Position numbers and translations under genes: made by a program
Shown here: in pieces, positions 53,411 to 62,850 of the stretch
Layout of the letters: every line of letters begins with the position of its first letter
Numbering within the stretch: position 1 is the stretch's first letter
The notes under the pieces: generated by a model
Told to the model about the DNA's origin: nothing
The model's database searches: none
Seen by the model: only the letters and a program-made list of their open reading frames with translations
NCBI RefSeq assembly: GCF_008056315.1
Contig: NZ_VRKQ01000008.1
Coordinates: 824,957 to 888,956, forward strand
Length of the DNA stretch: 64,000 nt
Direction of reading: 5' to 3'
DNA from: Seonamhaeicola maritimus
GTDB taxonomy: Bacteria > Bacteroidota > Bacteroidia > Flavobacteriales > Flavobacteriaceae

Positions 53411-55072
53411 TTATAGTGACATACCTCGTTTCCATGGGATGAAATCATCTTGTCTCAATTGTTTAGCTTTGGTTAGTTTACCACTAGCCACTTGAATTAC
53501 AAAATCCAATAAATCTTCACCTGTTTTTTCAATTGATGAGGTTCCTTCAATGATAGCACCGGTATTAAAATCTATAATATCGGGCATTTTGTTAAATAAC
53601 TTGGTGTTAGAAGATACTTTTACTACGGGTGTGATGGGGTTTCCTGTTGGCGTCCCCAAACCAGTAGTAAATAGGATAACGTTGCAACCTGAACCAGCTA
53701 AACCTGTTGTAGATTCTACATCATTTCCTGGTGTACAAAGTAAATTCAACCCTGCATTAACAACTTGCTCTGTGTAATCTAAAACATCTTCTACAGGCGA
53801 AGTTCCACCTTTCTTAGCGGCTCCTGCTGATTTAATGGCGTCTGTAATCAGTCCATCTTTAATATTACCCGGAGATGGGTTTGCATAAAAACCAGCACCC
53901 AAAGCATCTGCCTTTGCACTATATGTTGACATGATTTTAGAAAACTTTTTTGCTTTTTCCTTAGTAACACATCTATTAATTAATTCCTGTTCTACACCAT
54001 TTAATTCTGGAAATTCAGATAATACAGTGGCACCGCCTAGTCCTACGATTAGATCTGAAACATAACCTAATGTAGGGTTTGCAGAAATTCCAGAAAATCC
54101 ATCAGAACCACCACATTCCAAGCCAATAACAAGTTTACTTAAAGGGGCTGATTTTCGTTCGTTTTTATTTGCCATAATAAGACCTGCAAAAGTCTTTTTT
54201 ACAGCTTCTGCCAAAAATTCCTGTTCAGAATCACTTTGCTGCTGTTCTAAAATATAAATAGGCTTTTTATGGTCTGGTGACATTTTGTTCAATGCATTTT
54301 CAAGAATACCAGCTTGGGCATGCTGACAGCCTAAACTTAATATGGTGGCTCCTGCAACATTTGGATTGTTTATGTAACCAGCCAATAAATTGCAAAGGGC
54401 AACAGAATCAGAAGTTGCACCTCCACAACCACCTTCATGAGTTAAAAAATGAATACCATCAATATTTGGAAATATTGGGTTTTTAAGCTTTTCGGTATTC
54501 GGCTTTATAATATTCCTGTTCAATATAGTTTCAACAGGAACATCATTTTTATAATCCTCTATTAAAGAATCAACATCAAAACCTAAATGTTGTTGTTTTC
54601 CAAACCCCAGTTTTTCAACCAAAGCTTGTTTTAAAACTTCTATATTTCTGTTTTGGCAAAATACCAAAGGAATTACTAACCAGTTATTTTCAGTACCAAC
54701 CTTACCATCGGTTCTGTGATAGCCATTAAATGTTTTCTCAATAAACTTTGAAATATCTGGAGCCTGCCATTGTATTTTTTCTATTGAGTCTTCTGCATTG
54801 TACGTTTCCGTGTCATGTTGTAAATTGGTGGTGCTAATAAGGCCTCCCATTGGAATTTCTTTTTTAGCTTTACCAACAATTACGCCGTACATATATATAA
54901 TATCTCCTTTGCTAAAGTGTTCAGTTGCAAATTTATGTTTAGCGGGAATATCGTCTTGAATCTCGTATTCTTTAGAATTAAACTGGAACCTTTTACCTTT
55001 AGCTAAATTAGTTAAGGCAACTAAGACATTATCCTTAGGATGTATTTTTAAAATTTTATTCTGACTACTCAT
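53411..55072 (-). CDS. UxaA-family dehydratase, probable L-fuconate dehydratase
   Basis: A 553-residue enzyme with an N-terminal SAF domain (about 1-85, VLVALTNLAKGKRF) and the altronate/galactarate dehydratase catalytic part (about 110-553). Typical motifs: GYHRTDGKVGTENNW, THEGGCGG, GLECGGSDGFSG and the late CTPGNDVESTTGLAGSGCN. The start at 55072 is preferred because the 13 extra upstream residues overlap a palindrome. Named altronate dehydratase by family, but in this fucose operon it would remove water from L-fuconate, a step done by enolase-superfamily enzymes elsewhere. First structural gene of the operon. Confidence 0.82.
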   Translation of the reverse strand: MSSQNKILKIHPKDNVLVALTNLAKGKRFQFNSKEYEIQDDIPAKHKFATEHFSKGDIIYMYGVIVGKAKKEIPMGGLISTTNLQHDTETYNAEDSIEKIQWQAPDISKFIEKTFNGYHRTDGKVGTENNWLVIPLVFCQNRNIEVLKQALVEKLGFGKQQHLGFDVDSLIEDYKNDVPVETILNRNIIKPNTEKLKNPIFPNIDGIHFLTHEGGCGGATSDSVALCNLLAGYINNPNVAGATILSLGCQHAQAGILENALNKMSPDHKKPIYILEQQQSDSEQEFLAEAVKKTFAGLIMANKNERKSAPLSKLVIGLECGGSDGFSGISANPTLGYVSDLIVGLGGATVLSEFPELNGVEQELINRCVTKEKAKKFSKIMSTYSAKADALGAGFYANPSPGNIKDGLITDAIKSAGAAKKGGTSPVEDVLDYTEQVVNAGLNLLCTPGNDVESTTGLAGSGCNVILFTTGLGTPTGNPITPVVKVSSNTKLFNKMPDIIDFNTGAIIEGTSSIEKTGEDLLDFVIQVASGKLTKAKQLRQDDFIPWKRGMSL

Positions 55073-55091
55073 TAAGATTAAATCATGAAAT

Positions 55092-55117
55092 TTACTAGTA
55101 CAATAGTACATGTAAAT
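55092..55117. promoter_or_regulatory. Imperfect palindrome before the fucose operon (candidate operator)
   Basis: TTTAC-TA-GTAC, four bases, GTAC-AT-GTAAA: a 26-bp symmetric element with two mismatched positions per arm, 20-45 bases upstream of the UxaA-family ATG. It sits in the expected promoter or 5' leader, so it is a candidate binding site of a dimeric regulator. Confidence 0.4.
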
Positions 55118-55159
55118 AAGGGACGCGTCTTATAATTATTTGACAGATTATGATGTTTA

Positions 55160-55197
55160 TTTTGCCTAAATAAAAATAATACAGAAAACAAGGCAAA
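55160..55197. promoter_or_regulatory. Inverted AGGCAAA sites upstream of the fucose operon
   Basis: TTTGCCT (55161-55167) and AGGCAAA (55191-55197) are exact inverted copies whose centres are 30 bases apart, about three helical turns. A third copy (AAGGCAAAA, 56182-56190) lies between the AraC gene and the hybrid regulator. They may be sites for the AraC-type protein. Confidence 0.35.
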
Positions 55198-55238
55198 TTT
55201 GTTGGTTGTTTTTGGTCATTGAATTTTAATAAAACACC

Positions 55239-56117
55239 CTAAAAGGATGAGGTCTTAATCTTGTAATTCTTTAAATAGTCAGAGGGAGTACAATTCATAA
55301 CTAGCTTAAATTGGCGGTTGAAATTTGAAATGTTTTTGAACCCAGATTCGTAACAAACTCCGGCAATATTTAGTTTGTTTTCTATAAGAAGTTTACAGGC
55401 ATAACCAATACGTATTTCAGTTACGTATCTAGAAAAAGTTTTGCGATTGACACGTTTGAAAAAACGACTAAAAGCCGAAGTATTCATAAAAGCTATTTTC
55501 GCTGCTTCCTCAAGGCTAATGTGCTTATTAAAATTGTTGAAAATATAAGCCTGAACCTTGTCTTGAGTATCGCTCTTTGTAGTTTTAAAAGAATTTAGAA
55601 AACCTAAACTAGATAATCTCTTCGTGCCCTTGTGTTTAGCTAGTTTATTAAGAATATTGAGAAATGCAATGGTTTTTTCAAAACCTTTTAACTCAAGCAT
55701 ATGGAGTATATCTTCAATTAAATACTCCTCTAAATTAAGAAATTTTAAACCTAACTTAGCTCTAGTAAAAAGTTCTAGAATATGGATCATTTCTGGTGTT
55801 TCAAAAAAGCCGTTCCCTAAATAATCTTCTTTAAAATGAATAGCTATTGCTTTAGCAGATCTGGTGGAACTTTCATCAAAATAATCTTCATTATTTAGCC
55901 ACATATGTGGAAGGTCTTTTCCAATTAAAACGACATCTCCAGGTTCAAATTTTTCAATACCATCACCAATGAAACAGGCGCCTTCACTTTTTTGAATTAC
56001 AACTAGTTCTAATTCTGGGTGATAATGCCAGATTTTTAAAAAATAGGGGTACTCATTTACTTTAGTGGTAAATGAACTGTTGCTAATACTACTTCTATCT
56101 AAGAGGTGAAGTTTCAT
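55239..56117 (-). CDS. AraC-family transcriptional regulator with cupin domain
   Basis: A 292-residue regulator. The N-terminal part (about 15-100) is cupin-like (YPYFLKIWHYHPELELVVI, FEPGDVVLIGKDLPHMW) and should bind an effector. The C-terminal 100 residues form the AraC double helix-turn-helix: HISLEEAAKIAFMNTSAF, FSRFFKRVNRKTF and YACKLLIENKLNIAGVCYESGF. It is on the same strand as, and directly upstream of, the fucose operon (166-base gap), and so is the probable local activator. Divergent from the hybrid regulator. Confidence 0.92.
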   Translation of the reverse strand: MKLHLLDRSSISNSSFTTKVNEYPYFLKIWHYHPELELVVIQKSEGACFIGDGIEKFEPGDVVLIGKDLPHMWLNNEDYFDESSTRSAKAIAIHFKEDYLGNGFFETPEMIHILELFTRAKLGLKFLNLEEYLIEDILHMLELKGFEKTIAFLNILNKLAKHKGTKRLSSLGFLNSFKTTKSDTQDKVQAYIFNNFNKHISLEEAAKIAFMNTSAFSRFFKRVNRKTFSRYVTEIRIGYACKLLIENKLNIAGVCYESGFKNISNFNRQFKLVMNCTPSDYLKNYKIKTSSF

Positions 56118-56250
56118 AATTTGAAAGATTGCGTGTAAATATAATACTAAAATTATTTAATATTTACATACGAAAGGTATTAAGGCAAAAATAGTATTGT
56201 TTATTGCAATATTTTAGGTTGTCATTGCTATATAATGGATTAAATTTAAT

Positions 56251-56281
56251 TTTGGTAATTTTATCTTATGTGATAGCTTTT
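56251..56281 (+). promoter_or_regulatory. Candidate promoter of the hybrid regulator
   Basis: TTTG (56251-56254), 19 bases, then TAGCTTTT (56274-56281), 7 of 8 matches, leaving a leader of about 55 bases to ATG 56343. Confidence 0.4.
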
Positions 56282-56342
56282 TAATAGGCTTATTTTCTTC
56301 ATAAGATTTTTAACTAACAACTAAACTAAACTTTAATCTAAG

Positions 56343-59300
56343 ATGAGAATTAAAGCATTTTTTTCAATTTCATTTTTTTTAATGTGTCTTGTATTATCGG
56401 CCCAATTTAATAATGTTAAGTTTGAAAACTTGGATACAACTGAGGGATTGTCTAGTAGCACTTGTTTTGAGATTTTTCAGGATAGAGAGGGGTTTCTTTG
56501 GTTTGGAACAATTGATGGACTCAATAAATATAATGGATACGAGTTTGAAATATATAGATCTGCAATAAGCGACCCAAACTCCATAAGTAACAATCGAGTA
56601 AATGTTATTAAAGAAGACAATGAAGGTAATTTATGGATTGGAACAAACAATGGTTTAAACCTTTACAATAAGGGAACAAAGAAATTCATAAGAATTGATT
56701 TGTATAAACAACTATCCCTTTCATCTAGTCCACAAAAAATAATCAACGATTTGCTGTATGATGAGATTAATAATCATTTATGGGTAGCAACAAACAATGG
56801 TATTATAAAAATTGTTTTACAAGATGATAATATAAACTCTGAGAATTTTAAATTTTCATATTACATAAATGAAGAATCTAATTTTAATTCAATAGATAAT
56901 AATAACGTAAATATTATTTTAAAGGATAAAAATGAAAATATTTGGGCTGGAACTAATGGCTCTCACTTAAATAAGTATAATTCACAAGAAGATAATTTTG
57001 ATAGAGTTTATATATGGAACAAAAAGCCATATGAATTAAATCATTTACCAAAAAAAGTATTTATTGACGCAGATGGTGATTTTTTAATAGGAAATGATCT
57101 TTCAAATTTAGTTTTATGGAATAGGTCAAATAACACATTTGATCATATTTCAATTGTCGAAAAGAGTACGCCAATTTTGGGTATATATCAAGATAAGAAC
57201 GGTTTGTTTTGGGTAACTACAGATGTCAATGGTATTTATTTGTTTGAAAAAGGACAGTACAAAGTAAAACAGCATATTGTAAATAATATTTCTGACCCAT
57301 TTTCATTACCAAATAATAAACCTTCAAAGGTTTTTGAAGATAAGGACGGTATATATTGGATAGGAAGTTATGATAAAGGTGTAAGTAAGTTAGATCCATC
57401 AAAATATACTTTTGGTCATTATTATTATAAACCTGGTAAAACAGGAGGAATGAGTGAAAAAACAGCTCAGTCTGTTCTAGAGGATTCCAAGAATAGAATA
57501 TGGATTAGTACGTATAATGGAGGCCTCAACTTATTTAATGAAAAGGAGAATACGTTTACACATTTTGGAAACAATCCTCGTGACAAAAATAAGTTAAGTT
57601 CCAATAAAATACTTTATACTTTCGAGACCCTTGATGGTAATATCTGGATATGTACCCTAGATGGTGGCTTGAATAGATTTAACCCAAACAGTAACACTTT
57701 TGAAACATTTATGCATGACCCTTCAGACTCCTTATCAATAGCTCAAAATTCGGTATGGGCTGGTGTTGAAGATTCTAAAAACAGATTATGGGTTGCCCTA
57801 AGAACTAAAGGTATAAGTTTATTCGATCGTGAAAAGAAACATTTTTATAATTATGGTGATTCATTTAAAGGAGGTAATGGTTTACTAAGTAATAATGTGT
57901 TATATGTATTCATTGATTCTAAGGAACGGTTACTAATAGGTACATCACTTGGGCTTAACGTTGTAGATTTGACAACTTTAGATGTTCTCATTCCAGACGA
58001 ATTAACATTTAATCATATAGATGATAAAACAATAAACGGAACTGGAATAAATTATATAACAGAAGATTATTTAGGGAATATATGGTTAGGAGCCGATAAT
58101 GGAATTCACAAACTTAATTCAAATTTGAAGTTAGTTAGATCTTATTCTTCGGAGGACGGATTACCAAATAATTTAGTTGTTGGGGTAGCAGAGGACAACA
58201 ATAAAAATTTGTGGATTACTACAAAAGGAGGGCTTTCTTTGTTAAATCCTGTTACGAATAAATTCATGAACTTTAATATTCATGATGGAATTCAGGGGCC
58301 AGAGTATCAAAGTAAATCAATTGAACGATTGGATGATGGTCGTATTCTGGTTGGAGGTATAAATGGATTTAATATTTTTCATCCAAATGATATTGTGATA
58401 TCATCTCCTAAAGCACTTAAACCGCTGATAACCAATTTTAAATTAAATAATAGAATAATCACATCAGGTGATTCTTTAAATAATAGGGTTTTATTTAGAA
58501 AGGCAATTGAGCGTACAGATAATTTATTACTTAAACACGATGAGAATTACATTTCATTTGAATTTGTAGCCTTAAATTTTGAAAACCCAGAACAGGTGCA
58601 ATATGCATATAAAATGCAAGGTCTTGATGATAGTTTTATATATATTGGAACCAATAGAAATGTTAATCTTTCTAATTTGAAATCTGGAGAATATACTTTT
58701 GAAGTAAAGGCATCAACAGATGGTCAATGGGAAAATGTTCCTACAACATTTATTAATATTGAAATATTGCCTCCTTTCTGGAAAACATGGTGGGCCTACT
58801 TGATATACTTCTTAATTAGTGCAGGAATAGTCTGGATCATTATTCATTTCTATACCTTAAAAGTACAAGAAGAACAACAACATGAGTTAGATCAAATGAA
58901 GCTTAAGTTTTTTGTAAATGTTTCACATGAATTTAGAACTCCTTTGACTTTAATTTTGAACCCAGTTGATAAAATACTTTCCAGTTTTAGAAGTGACCCT
59001 GAAACAATAAAGGAATCTGCTATTTCAATTCAAAGAAGTGCAAGACGTTTGTTACATCTTGTAAATCAGTTGCTTGATTATAGAAAAATGGATGTAGGTA
59101 TGGCTCCACTTCAGCTTAAAAAAGGTGATGCCATTACGTTTGTTGAAGACATATTTCTTCTTTTTAAAGGGTTAGCATTTAAAAAGGAAATTGATTATAA
59201 ATTTGTTAAAACATCAATTAATATTAGTGCTTTTTTTGATTTTGATAAAATTGAGAAAATAGTGACAAACTTAATATCGAACGCAATAAAATATACTGAT

Positions 59301-60545
59301 AGTGGAGGAGAAATTGAGGTTTCAATTGGTTTGGTTGCTGGTAGCAATTCAGAATCTAAGTTACTTCAACTAAAAAGGAGAGAAAAGGGTGATTTTTTAG
59401 AAATTAGTATTAGAGATACAGGAGTTGGATTAGATAAAGATCAATTAAAAAATGTGTTTTCTCGTTTTAATAATATTGATTCAACCAAGGCGAGTTTAGG
59501 AATAGGTCTTAATTTCACCAAAGCACTTATTGAACTTCATGGAGGAAACATATTTGTTGAAAGTCAGTTAGGAAAGGGAAGTGAATTTATAGTTAGGTTA
59601 CCTTTAGATTTAAAGGCTAGTTCAACAAGTACTGTTAAAAATATTAAAGATGAATTTTTATTAAATTCAATCAAATCAGCAGAGTACGAGATGTTGTCAA
59701 TTTCTGATGAATTGGTAGACAACAAAAGTGCTCTAAAAATTCAGAATAGTGAGAATAAGATATTACCAACTGCTCTAATAGTAGAAGATAATAAAGAATT
59801 GCGCTTACATTTAATTAATGATTTAAAGGCCAATTATAATGTAATAGAAGCGGTTAACGGGGAAGAAGGTATTAAGGCAGTAGATAAATATTTTCCAGAC
59901 GTTATTATCAGTGATGTTATGATGCCAAAAATGGATGGTTTTGAAATGTGCAGAATTCTTAAAACAAATTTTGATACCTGTCATATACCTGTACTGCTAT
60001 TAACTGCAAGAAGTCATGAGGAAGATCGAATTGAAGGTTATGAAAACGGTGCAGATAGCTATCTGTCTAAACCATTTATGCTTGACGTACTCAAGGCTAG
60101 GGTTGAAAACCTGTTGGCAGCTAAAAAGAGGTTACAGAACCGATTTACGGAATTAGGTAGTACAATACCATCGTCTTCTGAGGTTACGACTAATAATATA
60201 GATAAGGCCTTTTTGGATCGAACTACAAAAATCATTATTGACAATATTGATGACGTTAATTTTAAACAGGAAGATTTGTTAAAAAAAGTTGGTATTGGAA
60301 GGTCTCAATTTTATAGAAAGATTAGCGCTTTAACTGGACAAAACCCTAGTGCATTTATAAGAACTATTAGGTTAAAATATGCTTCAGAGAAACTTCTTAG
60401 TGAGGGTTATTCAATTAAAGAGGTAACATATATGGCGGGCTTCAATTCTACGGCTTATTTCAGTAAAACTTTCCGTGAATTATTTAATATGACACCAACT
60501 GAGTTTATAGAAAAACATAAAGCTTCAAATGAAAGGGTGTCTTAA
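56343..60545 (+). CDS. Hybrid two-component system sensor/regulator (HTCS)
   Basis: A 1400-residue one-protein signalling system typical of Bacteroidota polysaccharide loci. Order: signal peptide; about 24-700 two-component propeller repeats (recurring LWIGTNNGLNLYN-type units); Y_Y_Y domain about 715-810; one membrane span about 815-840; histidine kinase with VSHEFRTPLTL (phosphorylated His862) and an ATPase domain with NLISNAIKYT and DTGVGL; response-regulator domain with Asp1191 in SDVMMPKMDG; AraC helix-turn-helix about 1295-1395 (LLKKVGIGRSQFYRKI, VTYMAGFNSTAYFSKTF). The periplasmic propeller senses an oligosaccharide. It probably controls SusCD and perhaps the fucose operon. Confidence 0.96.
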   Translation: MRIKAFFSISFFLMCLVLSAQFNNVKFENLDTTEGLSSSTCFEIFQDREGFLWFGTIDGLNKYNGYEFEIYRSAISDPNSISNNRVNVIKEDNEGNLWIGTNNGLNLYNKGTKKFIRIDLYKQLSLSSSPQKIINDLLYDEINNHLWVATNNGIIKIVLQDDNINSENFKFSYYINEESNFNSIDNNNVNIILKDKNENIWAGTNGSHLNKYNSQEDNFDRVYIWNKKPYELNHLPKKVFIDADGDFLIGNDLSNLVLWNRSNNTFDHISIVEKSTPILGIYQDKNGLFWVTTDVNGIYLFEKGQYKVKQHIVNNISDPFSLPNNKPSKVFEDKDGIYWIGSYDKGVSKLDPSKYTFGHYYYKPGKTGGMSEKTAQSVLEDSKNRIWISTYNGGLNLFNEKENTFTHFGNNPRDKNKLSSNKILYTFETLDGNIWICTLDGGLNRFNPNSNTFETFMHDPSDSLSIAQNSVWAGVEDSKNRLWVALRTKGISLFDREKKHFYNYGDSFKGGNGLLSNNVLYVFIDSKERLLIGTSLGLNVVDLTTLDVLIPDELTFNHIDDKTINGTGINYITEDYLGNIWLGADNGIHKLNSNLKLVRSYSSEDGLPNNLVVGVAEDNNKNLWITTKGGLSLLNPVTNKFMNFNIHDGIQGPEYQSKSIERLDDGRILVGGINGFNIFHPNDIVISSPKALKPLITNFKLNNRIITSGDSLNNRVLFRKAIERTDNLLLKHDENYISFEFVALNFENPEQVQYAYKMQGLDDSFIYIGTNRNVNLSNLKSGEYTFEVKASTDGQWENVPTTFINIEILPPFWKTWWAYLIYFLISAGIVWIIIHFYTLKVQEEQQHELDQMKLKFFVNVSHEFRTPLTLILNPVDKILSSFRSDPETIKESAISIQRSARRLLHLVNQLLDYRKMDVGMAPLQLKKGDAITFVEDIFLLFKGLAFKKEIDYKFVKTSINISAFFDFDKIEKIVTNLISNAIKYTDSGGEIEVSIGLVAGSNSESKLLQLKRREKGDFLEISIRDTGVGLDKDQLKNVFSRFNNIDSTKASLGIGLNFTKALIELHGGNIFVESQLGKGSEFIVRLPLDLKASSTSTVKNIKDEFLLNSIKSAEYEMLSISDELVDNKSALKIQNSENKILPTALIVEDNKELRLHLINDLKANYNVIEAVNGEEGIKAVDKYFPDVIISDVMMPKMDGFEMCRILKTNFDTCHIPVLLLTARSHEEDRIEGYENGADSYLSKPFMLDVLKARVENLLAAKKRLQNRFTELGSTIPSSSEVTTNNIDKAFLDRTTKIIIDNIDDVNFKQEDLLKKVGIGRSQFYRKISALTGQNPSAFIRTIRLKYASEKLLSEGYSIKEVTYMAGFNSTAYFSKTFRELFNMTPTEFIEKHKASNERVS

Positions 60546-60774
60546 TCATATTCTTTATATAGTTGTTAATCAAGTCTAAATTTATTTAATGACCATTTAT
60601 GTGTTTTACCGGTTAAATTTATTGCAATCATTTTAATGTTAATTAGTTGTTAAGTATTTAATATAATTTAAGGTGAAGCGAATGAGACTTATTGTCTCCC
60701 ATCGTTAAAAGAAATTTTGGCGGAATAGTATAATATAATCTACAATATACTTTTAAGATTCGTTTGTGAAAAGA

Positions 60775-60803
60775 TCTATCAAGGTATTTCCCGTCTTGAT
60801 AGA
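60775..60803 (+). terminator. Candidate terminator of the hybrid regulator
   Basis: TCTATCAAG (60775-60783) pairs perfectly with CTTGATAGA (60795-60803), followed by ATATTTT. It is 230 bases after the stop codon, so the 3' leader would be long. Confidence 0.45.
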
Positions 60804-60863
60804 ATATTTTAGTCTTATAACTTAAGTTTTTTTTATTTCTGCGATTTTTTAGCAGTATAAATT

Positions 60864-60897
60864 TAAAAAAATAAGCCGCAGACTAGCTGCGGCTTAT
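60864..60897 (-). terminator. Terminator of the susCD operon
   Basis: A perfect 11-bp GC-rich stem, ATAAGCCGCAG with CTGCGGCTTAT (60871-60881 with 60887-60897), 5-base loop. On the minus strand it is followed by a T-run. Confidence 0.8.
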
Positions 60898-60981
60898 ATA
60901 ATTGTGAACTAAATTAAAAAGATTATTACTCAATCTAATTCAACTAAACTAAACTATTTCAAAACTAATGAATAGTGCTTT

Positions 60982-61016
60982 AAATCAAACCCTGTAAATA
61001 AAACAAGGTTTGATTT
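60982..61016. repeat. Hairpin just after the susD stop codon
   Basis: AAATCAAACC pairs with GGTTTGATTT around a 15-base loop, 12 bases after the susD stop. No good T-run on the minus strand; it may protect the transcript end or help termination with the stronger hairpin downstream. Confidence 0.4.
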
Positions 61017-61027
61017 GATTTTAATAA

Positions 61028-62824
61028 TTAGTATCCTGGGTTTTGTAATAATACCCCTTTTGTTATACCAATTTCATTTGTTGGCAAAGGAAACAAATAA
61101 TTGCTTTTACTAAAGTTACGAGTAGATCCAGGTTGTACTACTAAACATCTTCTAGGTCCAACACCAGTTGTGGTTGTTTCTTCTGGAAAACCATAATTAG
61201 AAGGATTGTATAAATTAGTGTCAGTTTCCCAAACAGTACCCTCAATAACAGCTCCGAATATAGTTGCACCTAATTCTTGCTCGGCAATACCCCATCTTTT
61301 TAAATCGTTAAACCTAGTAGCACCTTCAGAATATAACTCAACCGTACGCTCTCTTCTAATCTCGGTTTCAATATCCATGTTATTAGCAGTTAAAAACGCA
61401 TTGGTAAGCGCTGGTAATCCCGCTCTGGCCTTCACCAAATTAATAGATTCATTCATTTGAGCATCTGTTAAACTTCCATTCAACTCATATAGTGCTTCAG
61501 CATACATTAAATAAACTTCAGCAAGACGCATTAATGGCATGTCAAAAGATTCAGTTCTTGTGGCTCTATAAGCATCTGAAGACCCCCACTTCCAACTCAT
61601 AAACTTGGCGTTGAAATATCCAAAGTTATTAGTACCACTTAATCTTAAATCCGGATCATTTGCTATAGTAGGTATAACCCCAACATCATCATGGTTGGTA
61701 AAGTAAGAATACATTCTGTAATCTCTGTTTTGGAATTCATCTTCTGGATTTGCATACCCTTGGAATAATGGAGATTGATCTATTGGTAGCCCATCAGAAC
61801 ATAATAACATGTCTATTATTTTTCTACTTGGCTTTACTCTACCTCCATAAACATGGCTAACTAGGGTACCAGCTTGTCTAAATGTGAAATCATATTTAGT
61901 ATAGAAAATAAATTCTTTATTTGTTGCTTTGTCTAATCCGGCAGGATTAGAACCACCATCTTCTAAAATAAATAAGAAGTTTGAACTTAAATTATTAAGC
62001 TGATTATTATAGTCCCATAGCTCAAAAGTGCCAGAATCCATAATAGATTTTGTTAATGAAACTACTTCATTTAAATAAGTGTTGATATTTGCTGGATCAT
62101 AACCAGCACTACCAGCTCCTGATGAAGTTCCATCACCATCTGTATCTGTTCCTACATATTTCATCCAAGTGGCTTCATGTAATAGCACATCCGCTTTAAA
62201 AGCTTGAGCAGCTTCTTTGCTAATTTTACCTTTTTCACTACCACCTATATTAGCTTCATTTGGTAAGCCAGCTATGGCCGCATCTAAGTCTGCTAAAATT
62301 TGAGCAGTAACTTCGTATCTACTATTACGTGGTCCATATAGTTCGTCAGAATCAACGTCTAAAGATCTTGTTACTATTGTAACACCTCCATAACGCTGCA
62401 TTAAATTGAAATGATGATACGCTCTGAAAAAATATGCTGTTGCCACATATTGTGATATGGCAGCTTGGTCTTCAAAAACCTCTGCCCTCTCAATTAATAG
62501 GTTTAAGTTTCTAATTTGAGTGTATGGATTATTGTAATAACCATCAGTAGCTGGTGCTTGAGTCTCACCTCTACTGTATTCTTGCATAGCACTACCTTCT
62601 TCATATCCAACCAAATCAGAACCATGATCTGAATAGATTGCTTGATCTTGCCATCTATATAAACCTCCATATAGACCATTAGAACCAGTTAAAAAGTGAT
62701 CAACTTGATTGTAATAAGAGCCCTCTGTTAAAGACGAAGGGTGATCTAAGTCTATAAAATCATCTTCACAGGATGTGAAGAACACCATTAAACATGGTAA
62801 TATTAGATAAATTACTTTTTTCAT
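61028..62824 (-). CDS. SusD/RagB-family glycan-binding lipoprotein
   Basis: A 598-residue outer-membrane lipoprotein; the start is set at the ATG opening the signal (KKVIYLILPCLMVFFTSC). The SusD fold is helical with TPR-like N-terminal repeats. The family block NLVKARAGLPAL appears here as INLVKARAGLPAL, and RRERTVELYSEGATRFNDLKRWG is the late signature. It forms the lid of the SusC transporter encoded 26 bases upstream and binds the incoming oligosaccharide. The nearby hybrid regulator and fucose operon suggest a fucose-containing glycan, but the sequence does not prove it. Confidence 0.93.
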   Translation of the reverse strand: MKKVIYLILPCLMVFFTSCEDDFIDLDHPSSLTEGSYYNQVDHFLTGSNGLYGGLYRWQDQAIYSDHGSDLVGYEEGSAMQEYSRGETQAPATDGYYNNPYTQIRNLNLLIERAEVFEDQAAISQYVATAYFFRAYHHFNLMQRYGGVTIVTRSLDVDSDELYGPRNSRYEVTAQILADLDAAIAGLPNEANIGGSEKGKISKEAAQAFKADVLLHEATWMKYVGTDTDGDGTSSGAGSAGYDPANINTYLNEVVSLTKSIMDSGTFELWDYNNQLNNLSSNFLFILEDGGSNPAGLDKATNKEFIFYTKYDFTFRQAGTLVSHVYGGRVKPSRKIIDMLLCSDGLPIDQSPLFQGYANPEDEFQNRDYRMYSYFTNHDDVGVIPTIANDPDLRLSGTNNFGYFNAKFMSWKWGSSDAYRATRTESFDMPLMRLAEVYLMYAEALYELNGSLTDAQMNESINLVKARAGLPALTNAFLTANNMDIETEIRRERTVELYSEGATRFNDLKRWGIAEQELGATIFGAVIEGTVWETDTNLYNPSNYGFPEETTTTGVGPRRCLVVQPGSTRNFSKSNYLFPLPTNEIGITKGVLLQNPGY

Positions 62825-62850
62825 TTGTATATAATTTTTTATTAATAATA

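Larger units (their letters stand above)
60546..61027. other. Gene-free spacer between the hybrid regulator and susD
   Basis: 482 bases without a supportable gene. It separates two convergent units and contains at least four hairpins: GAGAC/GTCTC near 60688 and the three listed separately. I see no promoter or RNA gene I can defend. Confidence 0.7.
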
